Origin: Membranipora membranacea
Lineage: Eukaryota > Bryozoa > Gymnolaemata > Cheilostomatida > Membraniporidae
Direction of reading: 5' to 3'
NCBI GenBank assembly: GCA_914767715.1
Contig: OU612074.1
Span: 20,570,062-20,634,061 of the forward strand
Length of the DNA: 64,000 nt
Below the pieces are notes generated by a model, which was not told the origin of the DNA, searched no databases, and saw nothing but the letters and a program-made list of their open reading frames with translations. The position numbers and the translations under genes are program-made. This document shows, piece after piece, positions 48,828-60,800 of this stretch (position 1 is its first letter; each line of letters begins with the position of its first letter).

Positions 48828-51800
48828 ATGGCTACAGAAGGGGCGGAGCTAGTCAACGATGAGTTTGTGGTGATGAGAAATCCACAGCAAGCTAACACTG
48901 CATCTCCTGTCGGCGGAGGGATATTTAATTCTCTGCAACGAAGAAAGAAATCAACAAGGACTGGTCCAAGTAAGTGGGTCTGTTTGGTTAATTTAGTTGG
49001 GTCAATTGTAGACCAAGTTTTGTACGTTTGCCTACATCCGGAGCTGCTCCCGATCCACTGGTCAACAGCGTGACTTGTGGAAGGGAGTAACTGATATGCA
49101 GGCAATTGGATAAAACTTGATCTAGGTCGCTAGAAACTTTGGGTTTGTGTAGTTTTGTGTCCCCTGTGGTTATCTTTTGCTGTCACCTGCCCTTTGCAAT
49201 CCAGGTAGGCTTACCACTATTTCAAAACCGATGTCCCTGCAAACCAGAAGTGAAGCTGATGATAGGATTGATTATGTTAAATGACTTTCTTCCAAAGAAT
49301 AATTTGCCTTTTTCAAGTCAAACATGTTCGGGAACGCACTAAGTCTATAAACATCATACCTCAATTACGACCACATGGTTAGCAAAACTTCACAGTTATC
49401 TTCCAATCTGGTAGTTATGAAGTAGGATGTAATCTTAGAAGCTAATCCGTCGTCTCATTAACCACTATGATGAGTAGTGACACATAGTCTAGGCCTTCTG
49501 TCTCAACTCCATAAGTTCATCTGACATATCAACAGTAAAATCACTACTGATGTGTTTGACAAGACATGCCAAGTTAAGGGCCGCTGTTTTAGCTTATCAT
49601 GTTAATGCTGACACCGGTAGGCCTACACTACAAGCTACATCATGTTTCAGTTTGATAACACGAGAATAACTAGTGAACCTTTGTGCCCCTCTTAGCTACA
49701 GATTTTCCTGGTCTAGATTTAAGAAGTTAAAACTATCTCACGCTAAGAATCAGACCCTGGCAGTGATTTCACTTGACCAACGGCTATCGGCACAGAATCT
49801 GAGATTTATATTCCAGTGCTGTTGCTAATTTTCAACCAGGAACTTTTTGTGACCGAAGCCTTGATTATTAGCCCCTGGCACCTCTATAATTAATCCCAGC
49901 ACTTCGATAGGATCACATACATTGATACTTTTCTAAGCTTTTATAACTGAATAGCTCTTCAAGCAGTCTACAAAAGTTGCATGAAGGAAGTAAATTAACC
50001 AGCCAGACAAGGGTAGCAGAATCTTTCCTTCTAAGAAGCCTCACCAAATCTCACATTATTTTAATATTCAATGAAAAAATGATGAGGATCAAACTCTCCC
50101 ACAATGCAGTAGTTCCCATAACAGTTGCCAAAATTTGTACTAGTCCCATAGTTAGGGTAACCTCAAATACACTAAGCTGATGACAATTAATATCAAAATA
50201 GTAAAGCTACATCACATAGTAATAGCTATATCTTTGCTCTGGGATATAATGATGTAACAACACAATAATTATCTTGAATTTCGCTTACCCCAATGATAAC
50301 CAGGTCACTATGTGAGCATGCTGATATTTGGTCCTGGTTGTAACATTAGTTTTGATGATATTTTGCGGTTGTGAAATACAATTGATTTTCAAATGAAAAT
50401 GCATTATTGGAAGGTGTAAACACGAAAACTTCAACAACAAATTAAACGAGTGTGATGAAACTCTAAATTTATTTTTATGTTTTATTTATTCTGCTATTCC
50501 TTTAGGTCGAAGAGTGTCTTGCGCAGATTTAGGTAGAGGAACACATCAAGGCTGGATATACACTCGAAAACCACGTAAAACAACATGGGAGAAAACTACC
50601 ACATGGTGCGTCCTTAAAGACGCCAACCTCTTTATCTATGCAAGCCAAAGGGTCAGTATGCAAAACTGGGATCACAGACATAACTGAGCAAGAAACACTT
50701 AATTTTGATCTAAAAATGCCTCACTAAGACTAAAAATAGTCATTTGAGGAAATCGCTACTGGTAGCAGTGAAGCAGCTGTGATTTAGAGTATGGGAACCA
50801 TCATTTCTAAATCGACCAAAGATACGTAATAAACTATGTATTGATCTAAGATAGAATTACACCTCAGTAATAATGTCAACCGGAGGGAGAGTGGAATGTG
50901 ATAAAATCATTTGAAACATCTGTTCATTTTTTATCCAATCAACTGTCATGCGCTCTTTGAATGCTAAGAGATGTGAGATGTGACCGTCCCATAATGCATT
51001 TCTCTTATGGACTTATGAACAAGAACATATGCTACTGTATAACCATACAAATGTACTAGGCTCATCCACAATGCATCTATTCAGTATTCCTTGGATGACA
51101 CTGGGTGATGCATTGTGGGTGGGCTTTCTCCTGTGTTTCTTCCGGTTTAATTTATTCTTTTTATTGCAGGATAATCACGCTACAAGTCGCATCTATCTTC
51201 CGTCCTTCAAAGTTACTGATGCCAAAAAAGAGACCAAAAAGACTGGGTGAGTTATATAGTCAGAATCTGGTCAATATGACATTATTGGCACACTATCCCG
51301 GAAGTCGTTATCAATGAATAAAGTGATAACTTGGCCCTTCACCAATTTTGAAATGTGACGTGACGTTTTCTGGATTCACTATTTTAGAAAGAAAAAAACC
51401 CTGCCAGATATTTTACAGCCCCACAAAAACTTCAGATCTGTGATATTGTGGTACTGTGTCTTGACCGGACCTGAACTTGTCGCCTCTTTATCGAGCCCTG
51501 ATTACGCAGTAAAGCTGAGATTTGGCATGAAATGCTGATGCGTCAGGGAAGGCGCATCGATAGGATAAAACATGTACCAGCACCAATAATTACATTAATG
51601 AGGTTAGAGGAATCACAGCACTAGGTGAAACAAGGACTTCTGTAATGCATGTCTGTAGCCTCATCGTGTGCCTTATCTCATTCATTGAAACTCCCCAAGT
51701 TTCTACCTGTTGGGAATATTGATTGAGCTCTTCAATATGTTTACCCAATTTGATTGCTGCTTGATGTCATCTATATCATCTCAGTGAAAAGTTTGGGAAC

Positions 51801-54800
51801 TAAGTTGTCTAATTGAAAGGCCAAAAGGGCTAGGATTTTAATTGAAGTGATTGGGACTGCATTTTGACTCGAAAAGCATTCTTATTGAGTGACCCCCTTG
51901 TTCACCTAATTTACTCAATCTTTCTGAGGGCTGCAAGGCTTAGTGCTGTTCCATTTAGACTGCAGGGAGAACATGAGTCAATCCTAATGACAAGTCCTCC
52001 CTGGGGAGAGAGTGATTCAAATTAGCTGAAGATGTTTATAATTACGAGTTAATCACATGCTTGTTATCACAAATAATAGAAGCTGTAGATAAAGGTATCA
52101 GTCTCACTAAATCAGTAGTTTTTTTCTTGATTTCACTTGGGATCATCCTCCTCGTGTTTGAGTGACTCAACCACAGAGTTTTGGTTAAAATGATGTTGAA
52201 GCAAAAGTGTTGCCCAATTTTAACTATGTGTCACCCATCTACAACAGGCCCTAACACTTTAGTGGCTTCGACCAATCAACCAGTGGAGTTAGTAGGCTGT
52301 TGTGATGACTTGTAAATGTTGTAATAATATAGTGATGCTTGTTGTCAAAACTACAGAAGACATCCTATCGTGCTGATGACTTGTCAAAATATCTCAGCAC
52401 TCATCGTGTCAAGCTGTAACATTGTGCAAAGCGCAGGCCTAGATTTCACTTGACCCAGCTGTTTATCAGTTACATGAATGTAGGGCTGCGCAGTACCAGT
52501 TAAATTGACCTCAGTAGTATTACATTACTACAGTACGCTGTCGTGGTACGCGCCAGTGTCCTGCTCTATATCCCTTATCTCTATATGCTGATATCGAGTT
52601 GGGCCTAAGTCATAACCAACACTGATAAACCTTCACATCTACATTCTTCATGTTGTATCAGGTGTTAGACGTTAGCCATATCTAGTGACATTGTCCAAAC
52701 TTTGCAAACTTTGTACGAGCTGTGGGTTGTTGCATGCTTCCGTGCCATGACGCGGAATCGGGTGAAATTAGCAGCACTATGATATGAATGCAAACTTCAC
52801 CCTATTCTGACTCACATCACTTGGATTAGCTTGCCATTCACAAGCCGTAGTATGGAGGGTCCAGGTGTTTTGATCGAGGCTAGAAACTTTATAATGCGCT
52901 TTTGAAGTACTCTACTGATCTGTGGTTTTCACCCTGGATATTTGCACACAGACCCATTAGAAATCTCTTTTATTCTGATTCGGTTCAATTGGCAACTAAG
53001 TGAAGGCATCTCAGCTAAGATGGTCTAGAATAGTATGAGATACGCCTAATTCAGATCAAGGAGTTAGGATGGATGGATGGATGGATTTATTACTATCATA
53101 GACAAAAATTTGTCACGAAATACGTTGTTAATACTGACAAGAAAGAAAAACATGGAAAAATCAGATCTCTGTTGTATAAAAAGTTTTTTAGAATAGTATA
53201 TTATTAAGTGTATGTATGAGATGTCTTAAAAAGCTGTCTCTACCCCATTGTAAAGATACTCATCAGCTTTACAAAAACAAGGTAAAATTCATTACGTAAC
53301 AAACCCATGTATTATATATTCAAATTAAAAGTTCTTTTGTTTCACCAGCTTAAGTTGGAGACTCGTTTCAACTCCAAATAAGTTGTCACTGCTCTCATCT
53401 GCAGGATTAGGTTCAGTCCAATTTCAGGGGACAATAGAGTAATTTACTCTTCAAACAGGGGATCCAGGGTGCAGTATTGTGTCGAGGAGTGTATGTGTTG
53501 CAGCTTCTGGCCACCTCCCAACATCTTTATGGGGCGTTGGCTGTCCGTGATTGGTCTGGGGGGATTTGGGCCCGCCCTGGTCTTTGTGTTGGTGTGTTCC
53601 CTGTATATCTGGCAGAACTTATCCTGGTTCAGTGTAATTTTACATGTGAAAGAAGGCAGTTCACTTTATTATGAACACAGATCAGTTAGATCAAGATAGT
53701 ATATACAAAAGCAGTTTAGAGGAAAAAGGCAAAAGGTATGAATATTAACCTTATCATTTTATTGCAACCTGCATTCCTCATTCAAGGATTAACTATATTA
53801 TAAATATACCTTGAATTGTGCAAAGGCTTAATTTGGCATCAGGATTGATGCATTTGACACCTTATTAATTTTACGTTTTGGAAGTAAAAGTTTATTTTAA
53901 AAGTTGTAAAGTATAAAGTTAAATTTTTGAGAACTGTGTAATGCTTTTATACATAGTCATGTAGTCATTGTTTGTGTTAATCTTTTTAGATTTCACGGTG
54001 TGAATCTCGGTAAAGCTCGACAATAAATGATATAAATTGTACGACAAAAGTCCAAGTTCCATCAGTAAAAATCCCAAGTCACAAAATCCACTAAACTGAA
54101 AGCCTAACGATAGGGAATCGTTAAAGTGAAATCTTAAGCTTCTCAGCAGATAAGTATACTCTGAGCAGATAGCACCTCAGCGGATAAGGATACTTCGAGC
54201 AGATAGCACCGCAGTGGATAAGGATACTCCGAGCAGATAGCTTCTCAGCAGATAAGTATACTCTGAGCAGATAGCACCTCAACAGATAAGGATATTCTGA
54301 GCAGATAGCACCTCAGCGGATAAGGTGCTCCGAGCGGATAGCAACGAGTTCTGCCGACAAGACATTTCACAACGAACAGGTCAAACCTCTGGCGAAACAT
54401 CTCGTATCTCAGTAACAATTAACAATCTACCCTAGGATATTCAACCACCAGGACAGACTTTCGGTGAAGCAGCAGCGGAAAGTGATAAGTTGTATTCATA
54501 TTCAATATTGACTTAGAGTCAGTTTTTCATTTTTTAATTGATCTTAGGGGAATTATCTTTTTATTTCAGCTAATTTTTTAATTTTTGGTTGTAAACTGAA
54601 ACAGGATATTTTTCTGCCAGGTTTGCCCGGAATTATCCCATCACTTAGTCCAGGTCGGGACCATTTCCCCCTCGTGATTTAATTGTGGTCAGCAATTTAA
54701 CCAGGTTGTTGGCGGGGGCGGAGTTGGGCTTTTATGCTTCTCGGCACTGCGCATTTGGGAACTCTTGTTGAACGGTGACTTACTCTATGGTGGCCCTTTA

Positions 54801-57800
54801 AATAGATAACAAAGTTCTTAGCCTGTGATGAGACAGTGACACTTGTTGGGTTGTAACGTTACCTTTGAGGTACAAGTCTATGGAGTTGAGCTGTCATTTC
54901 AAACAGGCCTATTGTTATCAGAATTACACGCTGCATGCCAAAAGCAGTATGTCATCATAGTATTTAATCTGTAGTTCACTTCTTGAAAGACTAACCTTAT
55001 TTACATTTTTTGTAAAAAGTAAGCAACTCAGTTATGGCTGACTCAGTGTCTGCCGACGCGGTCAGCGATCAACCTGTTGGGCAATCTGATGATCAGATCA
55101 GCTCTCAGAATTCTCAGATAGATAATGTAAATGAGATGTCTGATGACAGTAGTAACCACGGCAGTAGTAGTGATGTATCTGTCAAGAGCAAAGTAGGCGC
55201 TCCCTTGGTGGTGCATCAAACTAGATCTGCAGTCAAGCATCGAGCAGTTCTTTTATTTAATGAATTATCTGAAAACTGTCCTATTATCTTAGAAGACTTC
55301 CAGAACATGTTTGATAATTCTTGTTTCTCTGTTGATAAAATTATTAGGGCCCTCGACTTTGATTTAGCCAAGATTTTGGCCAAAGCTTCTGACCTTGAGG
55401 ATTTATGCTCCACTCATGGCCTTAATCTGCATGAAAACCTCCTTCCCATAGTACAGAAATTTGAGGAGAAAGCAAATTCCCTGAGAGCTGACCTCGTAAC
55501 AGAACTAGAACAGGATAGGGCTAGAGAGGCAGCACGAGCTTTGTCCTTGGAGCGTTTTAAACAGTTCATAGTGGAAAGGGAGGCTAGGAAAAGACAAAAA
55601 GTAGGTATCATCCCTGTCGCTCCCCCCTCTCCACCTCAGACACCGCCAATCACCATAACAAATGAGCTTATCCCTGAAACTAATACAGAGGAGATAATCA
55701 TGGAAACACCAACCAGTAAATCTTTGGAAACTGTAGAAGATATAGCCTATCCGTTCCCTCCCTCTCTAGATGCTCCCGTAGCTACTCTGTTAGATAGTGC
55801 ATGCATTGATGCCCTCACTCCGGTTGAGGTAGTCAAGGGCAGCCAAGAGCAGTTCTTTGCTGCCAAATCACCACTAGGCCGGGATGTATTGGGGAAAGAA
55901 TTTGAGATGTGTTCAAAGGCAACTGACAGCGAAGCAATAAATAATACTGTCAAATCCAGTCTCACAATTCCAGTTTCCATTAAAGATGATGTGGAGGTAG
56001 ATGTAGCAATTGTACAGGTCATAGACTCAATTCCTATGAATCCATCCCATTTGGATAAACCGAACGATGATAAAACTGTGAATTCGTTGAATCAAAATTT
56101 TGATCTCTCAACTGAAAGAGTTGTGTTGGCTATAGAAGCCATGTCACTCAAACCTGCAACTCAAGTCCCTCAAGTTAAACCATGGCCGACACCTAAGCCG
56201 ATTGCTAAAAGGGAGGGGTGTAGAACTGAGCTCAACAGACACGGCCTCTTGTTTACCTTCATGTATTTTCTCATATATGCATACATATATAGCGGTATGC
56301 TGCACTTAGGTTCACTTGATGGGGGAACTGTGACTTCCAGGCCATTACCAGTGATGCAGATCGACAACAAACAGACCCGTCCTAAAACCCCAAATATGAT
56401 ACGAAAACTCGGTGTGACTGATGCTTTACCACCAGGGAGCTCCCCAGCTAAACCATACAACGATGTCAGGCTGACACGTGTACAGATGGTAGCTGAGGGT
56501 TTCCAGGTGAGATGGCATCATAAATTATTCAATAAAGTTGCAATGAGACAGACAAGAACATTACTAGTTCCAAACTTCGTAGAGCCATGTAACAATTCAA
56601 AAGCAAGAGTTGTCGAGAGAGGGTTCCAGGAGTAATGTCTCACTATTATCTCTGGCTTGAAGTAGATAGATTGTCGAAGTCATAAAGCTCACGGTGGGAG
56701 CGTAATGCTCTCTTGAAATAGATGTTGTCACAAAGTTCTCAAGTTAGCTGCTCAAGGTGTTCAGTGAGAGGTCTGTTGACACTGGAGCAGGTGGCAGGAC
56801 AGAATAAGCAAGATTCTGCTGCTAGATCAATTAGTAAATACAACCAGCTGGCCACTGGCTCTGTTAGGATCCTGTTTCATATGTATAAATAAACAGCCCA
56901 GACTCCAGGGGGTTTGCAGATTCTCGCTCTTGAAGAATTCCAAAGTATGTCTGGTCTGTGACTTCTCCTATTTCAATTAAGTATTTACTCAAACTGTGAT
57001 CTAACTTGGCGAAAACTTTCCAGATGCTACATTGCCCCATATGTCACATTAATATACGTTATAAACCTCATATATAGTTATCCCATTAATCCCGTATATT
57101 ACGCCAAGACTTAGTATAGTTTTATTTCCGGGTCTGGAACAGTCAGCAGAGATGATCGACCTTTCTCTGTATTGTTAATTTTTTATGAAAAATCAAGATG
57201 GGAGTGTAAAGATACTCATCAGCTTTACAAAAACAAGGTAAAATTCATTACGTAACAAACCCATGTATTATATATTCAAATTAAAAGTTCTTTTGTTTCA
57301 CCAGCTTAAGTTGGAGACTCGTTTCAACTCCAAATAAGTTGTCACTGCTCTCATCTGCAGGATTAGGTTCAGTCCAATTTCAGGGGACAATAGAGTAATT
57401 TACTCTTCAAACAGGGGATCCAGGGTGCAGTATTGTGTCGAGGAGTGTATGTGTTGCAGCTTCTGGCCACCTCCCAACATCTTTATGGGGCGTTGGCTGT
57501 CCGTGATTGGTCTGGGGGGATTTGGGCCCGCCCTGGTCTTTGTGTTGGTGTGTTCCCTGTATATCTGGCAGAACTTATCCTGGTTCAGTGTAATTTTACA
57601 TGTGAAAGAAGGCAGTTCACTTTATTATGAACACAGATCAGTTAGATCAAGATAGTATATACAAAAGCAGTTTAGAGGAAAAAGGCAAAAGGTATGAATA
57701 TTAACCTTATCATTTTATTGCAACCTGCATTCCTCATTCAAGGATTAACTATATTATAAATATACCTTGAATTGTGCAAAGGCTTAATTTGGCATCAGGA

Positions 57801-60800
57801 TTGATGCATTTGACACCTTATTAATTTTACGTTTTGGAAGTAAAAGTTTATTTTAAAAGTTGTAAAGTATAAAGTTAAATTTTTGAGAACTGTGTAATGC
57901 TTTTATACATAGTCATGTAGTCATTGTTTGTGTTAATCTTTTTAGATTTCACGGTGTGAATCTCGGTAAAGCTCGACAATAAATGTTATAAATTGTACGA
58001 CAAAAGTCCAAGTTCCATCAGTAAAAATCCCAAGTCACAAAATCCACTAAACTGAAAGCCTAACGATAGGGAATCGTTAAACCCATGTACCCCGATATTT
58101 AACGGTGCGGTAGCGACCTGAGGGGCATTTAGTTAGAAAGTCATTGATAAAGTGCTCTTCATCGTGTATGTACCGTAGTCCAAGTGTCTTGATCCGGTTG
58201 GCCACCAGAGCATCTATATCGGGTTGCTCAATCCCTAACTTGGCGGCATCTTTAAATATTTTGCGTAAGCACTTCTTGTCGCTTGCATGGATGCTTGTAA
58301 AAAGTATGGGGAGACAGTAAGTGATGAGGGATACAATAAAACTCTTGAATAACATATGAGAAAGGGGCTTTGAGCTATAGTATACAAAATTTTTCACAAT
58401 ATACATGCGTTGAGATGCAGTAGTCACTATGGATTGCACATGATCATGATAGCGGAGTTTATCGTCAACAGTAACACCAAGGTATTTTACTTTGTCACAA
58501 AAATCAACATCCGTGCCGTTAAGGATAAGAGTAGGGGTAATGGGCCTAACAAGCTGAGTAGAAAACATCATTTCTTGAGTCTTGGAGGCGTTTAACGATA
58601 GGTTTAAATCACAACATTGCTTTGAAATTCTACTAATCTCATCAAGATAGGCACTAAGATCTGATTGATTTGATATGCATTCAATTATACAGGTGTCCTC
58701 TGCGTATTTAATGACAGTTATATTGCTCAAGTCTGAGGTAATCCTATTGGTATATATTGAAAACAAAAGTGGAGATAAACAGCAACCCTGGGGAGTGCCA
58801 GTGTTGGTTATGATGGGTTTTGAGATATTGCCATCTACTATTGTTCTTTGGGTGCGATTCGTTAGGAAGCTGTATATCCATTCAGTGACATTGGAGTTGA
58901 GATGTGATAGTTGTGAGATTAAGTCTGGAACATGTATTGTGTTGAATGCAGAAGAAAAGTCAAGGAACAGACACCTGGCATAATTTGAAGCTTTCTTGTC
59001 AATGAAATCTGTGATGGTAGTAGTGAGGCATAAAAGAGCATCTTGAGTTGAGCGGTTTGCACGATAAGCAAACTGAAGGTGGTCCATAGCTGTATGAGTA
59101 ATAATGTAATGTTTAACAAGTCTCTCCATCATTTTGCACAGGCAACTACCTCTCTAACTCAAAGTGTCTCTGACTCCTTCTTCAGATCTACTAACAGCCC
59201 CTCAAAGAGAAAGAAAAGAGCTTCTCAGTCTTTCCTCTCTAACTCTCCCTCTCCCATTCACTGAGCTCTGCTATGACGTATTCACAGTACAGTACTACAG
59301 TGCTAGTTGACTCCATTATTTTGATATGCATAATTCATTCATGTGACCTCAACTCTGAAAGCTACTGGAAATCCTAGAATCCTTTTTGTGCTGAATGTAA
59401 ACATCCTCATGATGGTTCAATGATTTCACACAAAAGCTCTGTTTGCTTTTGAATAATAAATTCAGTTCATATCGCAAATCAACGTTTATTTTATTAGTGG
59501 TAGTAAAATCATTTGTTTGCATGCAGTAGCCTAAATTCTTGTTCACAATTCAAGATATTGAACTGCCTATTGATTTGGGTGGAGAACGATGTAAAGGCGT
59601 AGTTCACAATTATATTTTATCTGAACAAAGGGAGTCAACTTTCTCTCTGCTTGGAGGACCTCCATGTCTGGGTCATATGTTATTTTGAAATGGGCAGAGG
59701 AAGAGTGCTGCAAGAATACTTCGTGCTTTTGATGGCAGTGTGCCAGCAGGCATGCATAAACTTAGGGATATTGACTATTTCCTGATACTCTGATCCAACA
59801 ATGATCTAACATAACCCTAGCATGCCAGTTGTGATATGCTCCTTGACTGTAACCAACCAAAGGCACATGAAAACAGCCTTATTCAAAAATTTTGAGAGAG
59901 GGGAAAGTTACACCAAACATAACTCAGATGTGACCTTTATCAACATATAGTGATTTCTTATCAAGGCTATTATATATCCTTTCGCTACTGTTCTCAGAAG
60001 CACTTCAATCAAACCAATTATGCCAGTATCTTATCAGTAGTTATATCTCGACAGACAGAGAAGTATCCAAGTCTGGATTCTCGATCTTGTCTTATCTTGT
60101 GGAGAGAGAGAGAGAGAAGTTTTATTGTTCTGTATTTGTTTTGCAAATTATTCAAATCAATCAGTGTATAGAGAGAATGAACTTCATCCTCAGCTAGAGT
60201 GTTTGCACTGATTTAAAAAAAGCAAATCTGGGTTGGAAGAAAATAATGAGAATTGAGGACGTTTAAAAGGACTGACACTTGCTTTGTTTATGCACAGGTT
60301 TCAATTAAAAACTATTCACATCATTATTTAAAATAATTTTCCAGAGCTTAGGTGCACTTACATAAAAATTGAAGACTGGCAGTCATATTTCATTTTAATG
60401 GATTTTTAATGCAATAACTTCCAGAATATAAGAAAATAATTTATAACATGCTAGTTTTCAAGGACACCATTCCATCAGCTGTAACAACTCCACTTTAGTG
60501 GTAGCGCAAGATTTAAAAGTACTGCGTTTGCTTGGACTCATAGATAACCTCCTCTGCTGTGTTGTAAAAAAGAAGAATCAGTTTTGTAACAAAACTCAGT
60601 CAGCCTGTGTTTATTACTCTAAACAGTGAATGAAGTGTGCTCTGTGAATCACAACTTGACCGCACTAATGAGCAGCTCGTTAACCTGCGGTTTGGATCAA
60701 GTCCCTTTCATCAGACTATAAATAAAGTATCAGATAATAATGACTAGAGATCACAAGATGCGGAACTAGGTAATCAGTCTGTCTCGATGGGTGCCAGCTT

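Larger units (their letters stand above)
53249..58081 (+). mobile_element. Young non-autonomous LTR retrotransposon, 4833 bp
   Basis: Two direct 877-bp LTRs (53249-54125 and 57205-58081) enclose a 3.08-kb interior and are flanked by the 5-bp duplication CCCAT. The LTRs start TGTAAAG and end CGTTAAA (boundaries set by where the two copies stop agreeing). The single difference I noticed is A at 54030 against T at 57986. The interior holds a leader with 34-bp repeats and one ORF of 533 codons, with no protease, RT, RNase H or integrase motif. It therefore depends on a partner element for movement (inference). It lies inside the LINE, six codons before that LINE's predicted RT stop codon. Confidence 0.9.
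53068..59142 (-). mobile_element. CR1/Rex1-like LINE, 5'-truncated, interrupted by an LTR retrotransposon
   Basis: Alignment with copy A shows that everything from 53068 to 59142 is inserted sequence (A continues GAGTTAG to CAACTACC with only three other bases). The element lies on the - strand. Its 3' end at 53068 is a short (CATC)n tail, its 3' UTR is 53068-53248, and its RT coding region is 58082-59142, cut off at the 5' end. Without the 4.8-kb nested element the LINE remnant is about 1.24 kb. No clear target-site duplication of the LINE is visible. Confidence 0.85.

Noticed and set aside
53469-53699. 76-codon frame in the 5' LTR, repeated at 57425-57655
   Set aside because: It lies wholly inside the LTR and recurs only because the LTR does; no protein likeness.
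54140-54342. Regular 34-bp repeats as a possible CRISPR array
   Set aside because: Units are contiguous with no unique spacers and lie in a retrotransposon leader of an animal genome.
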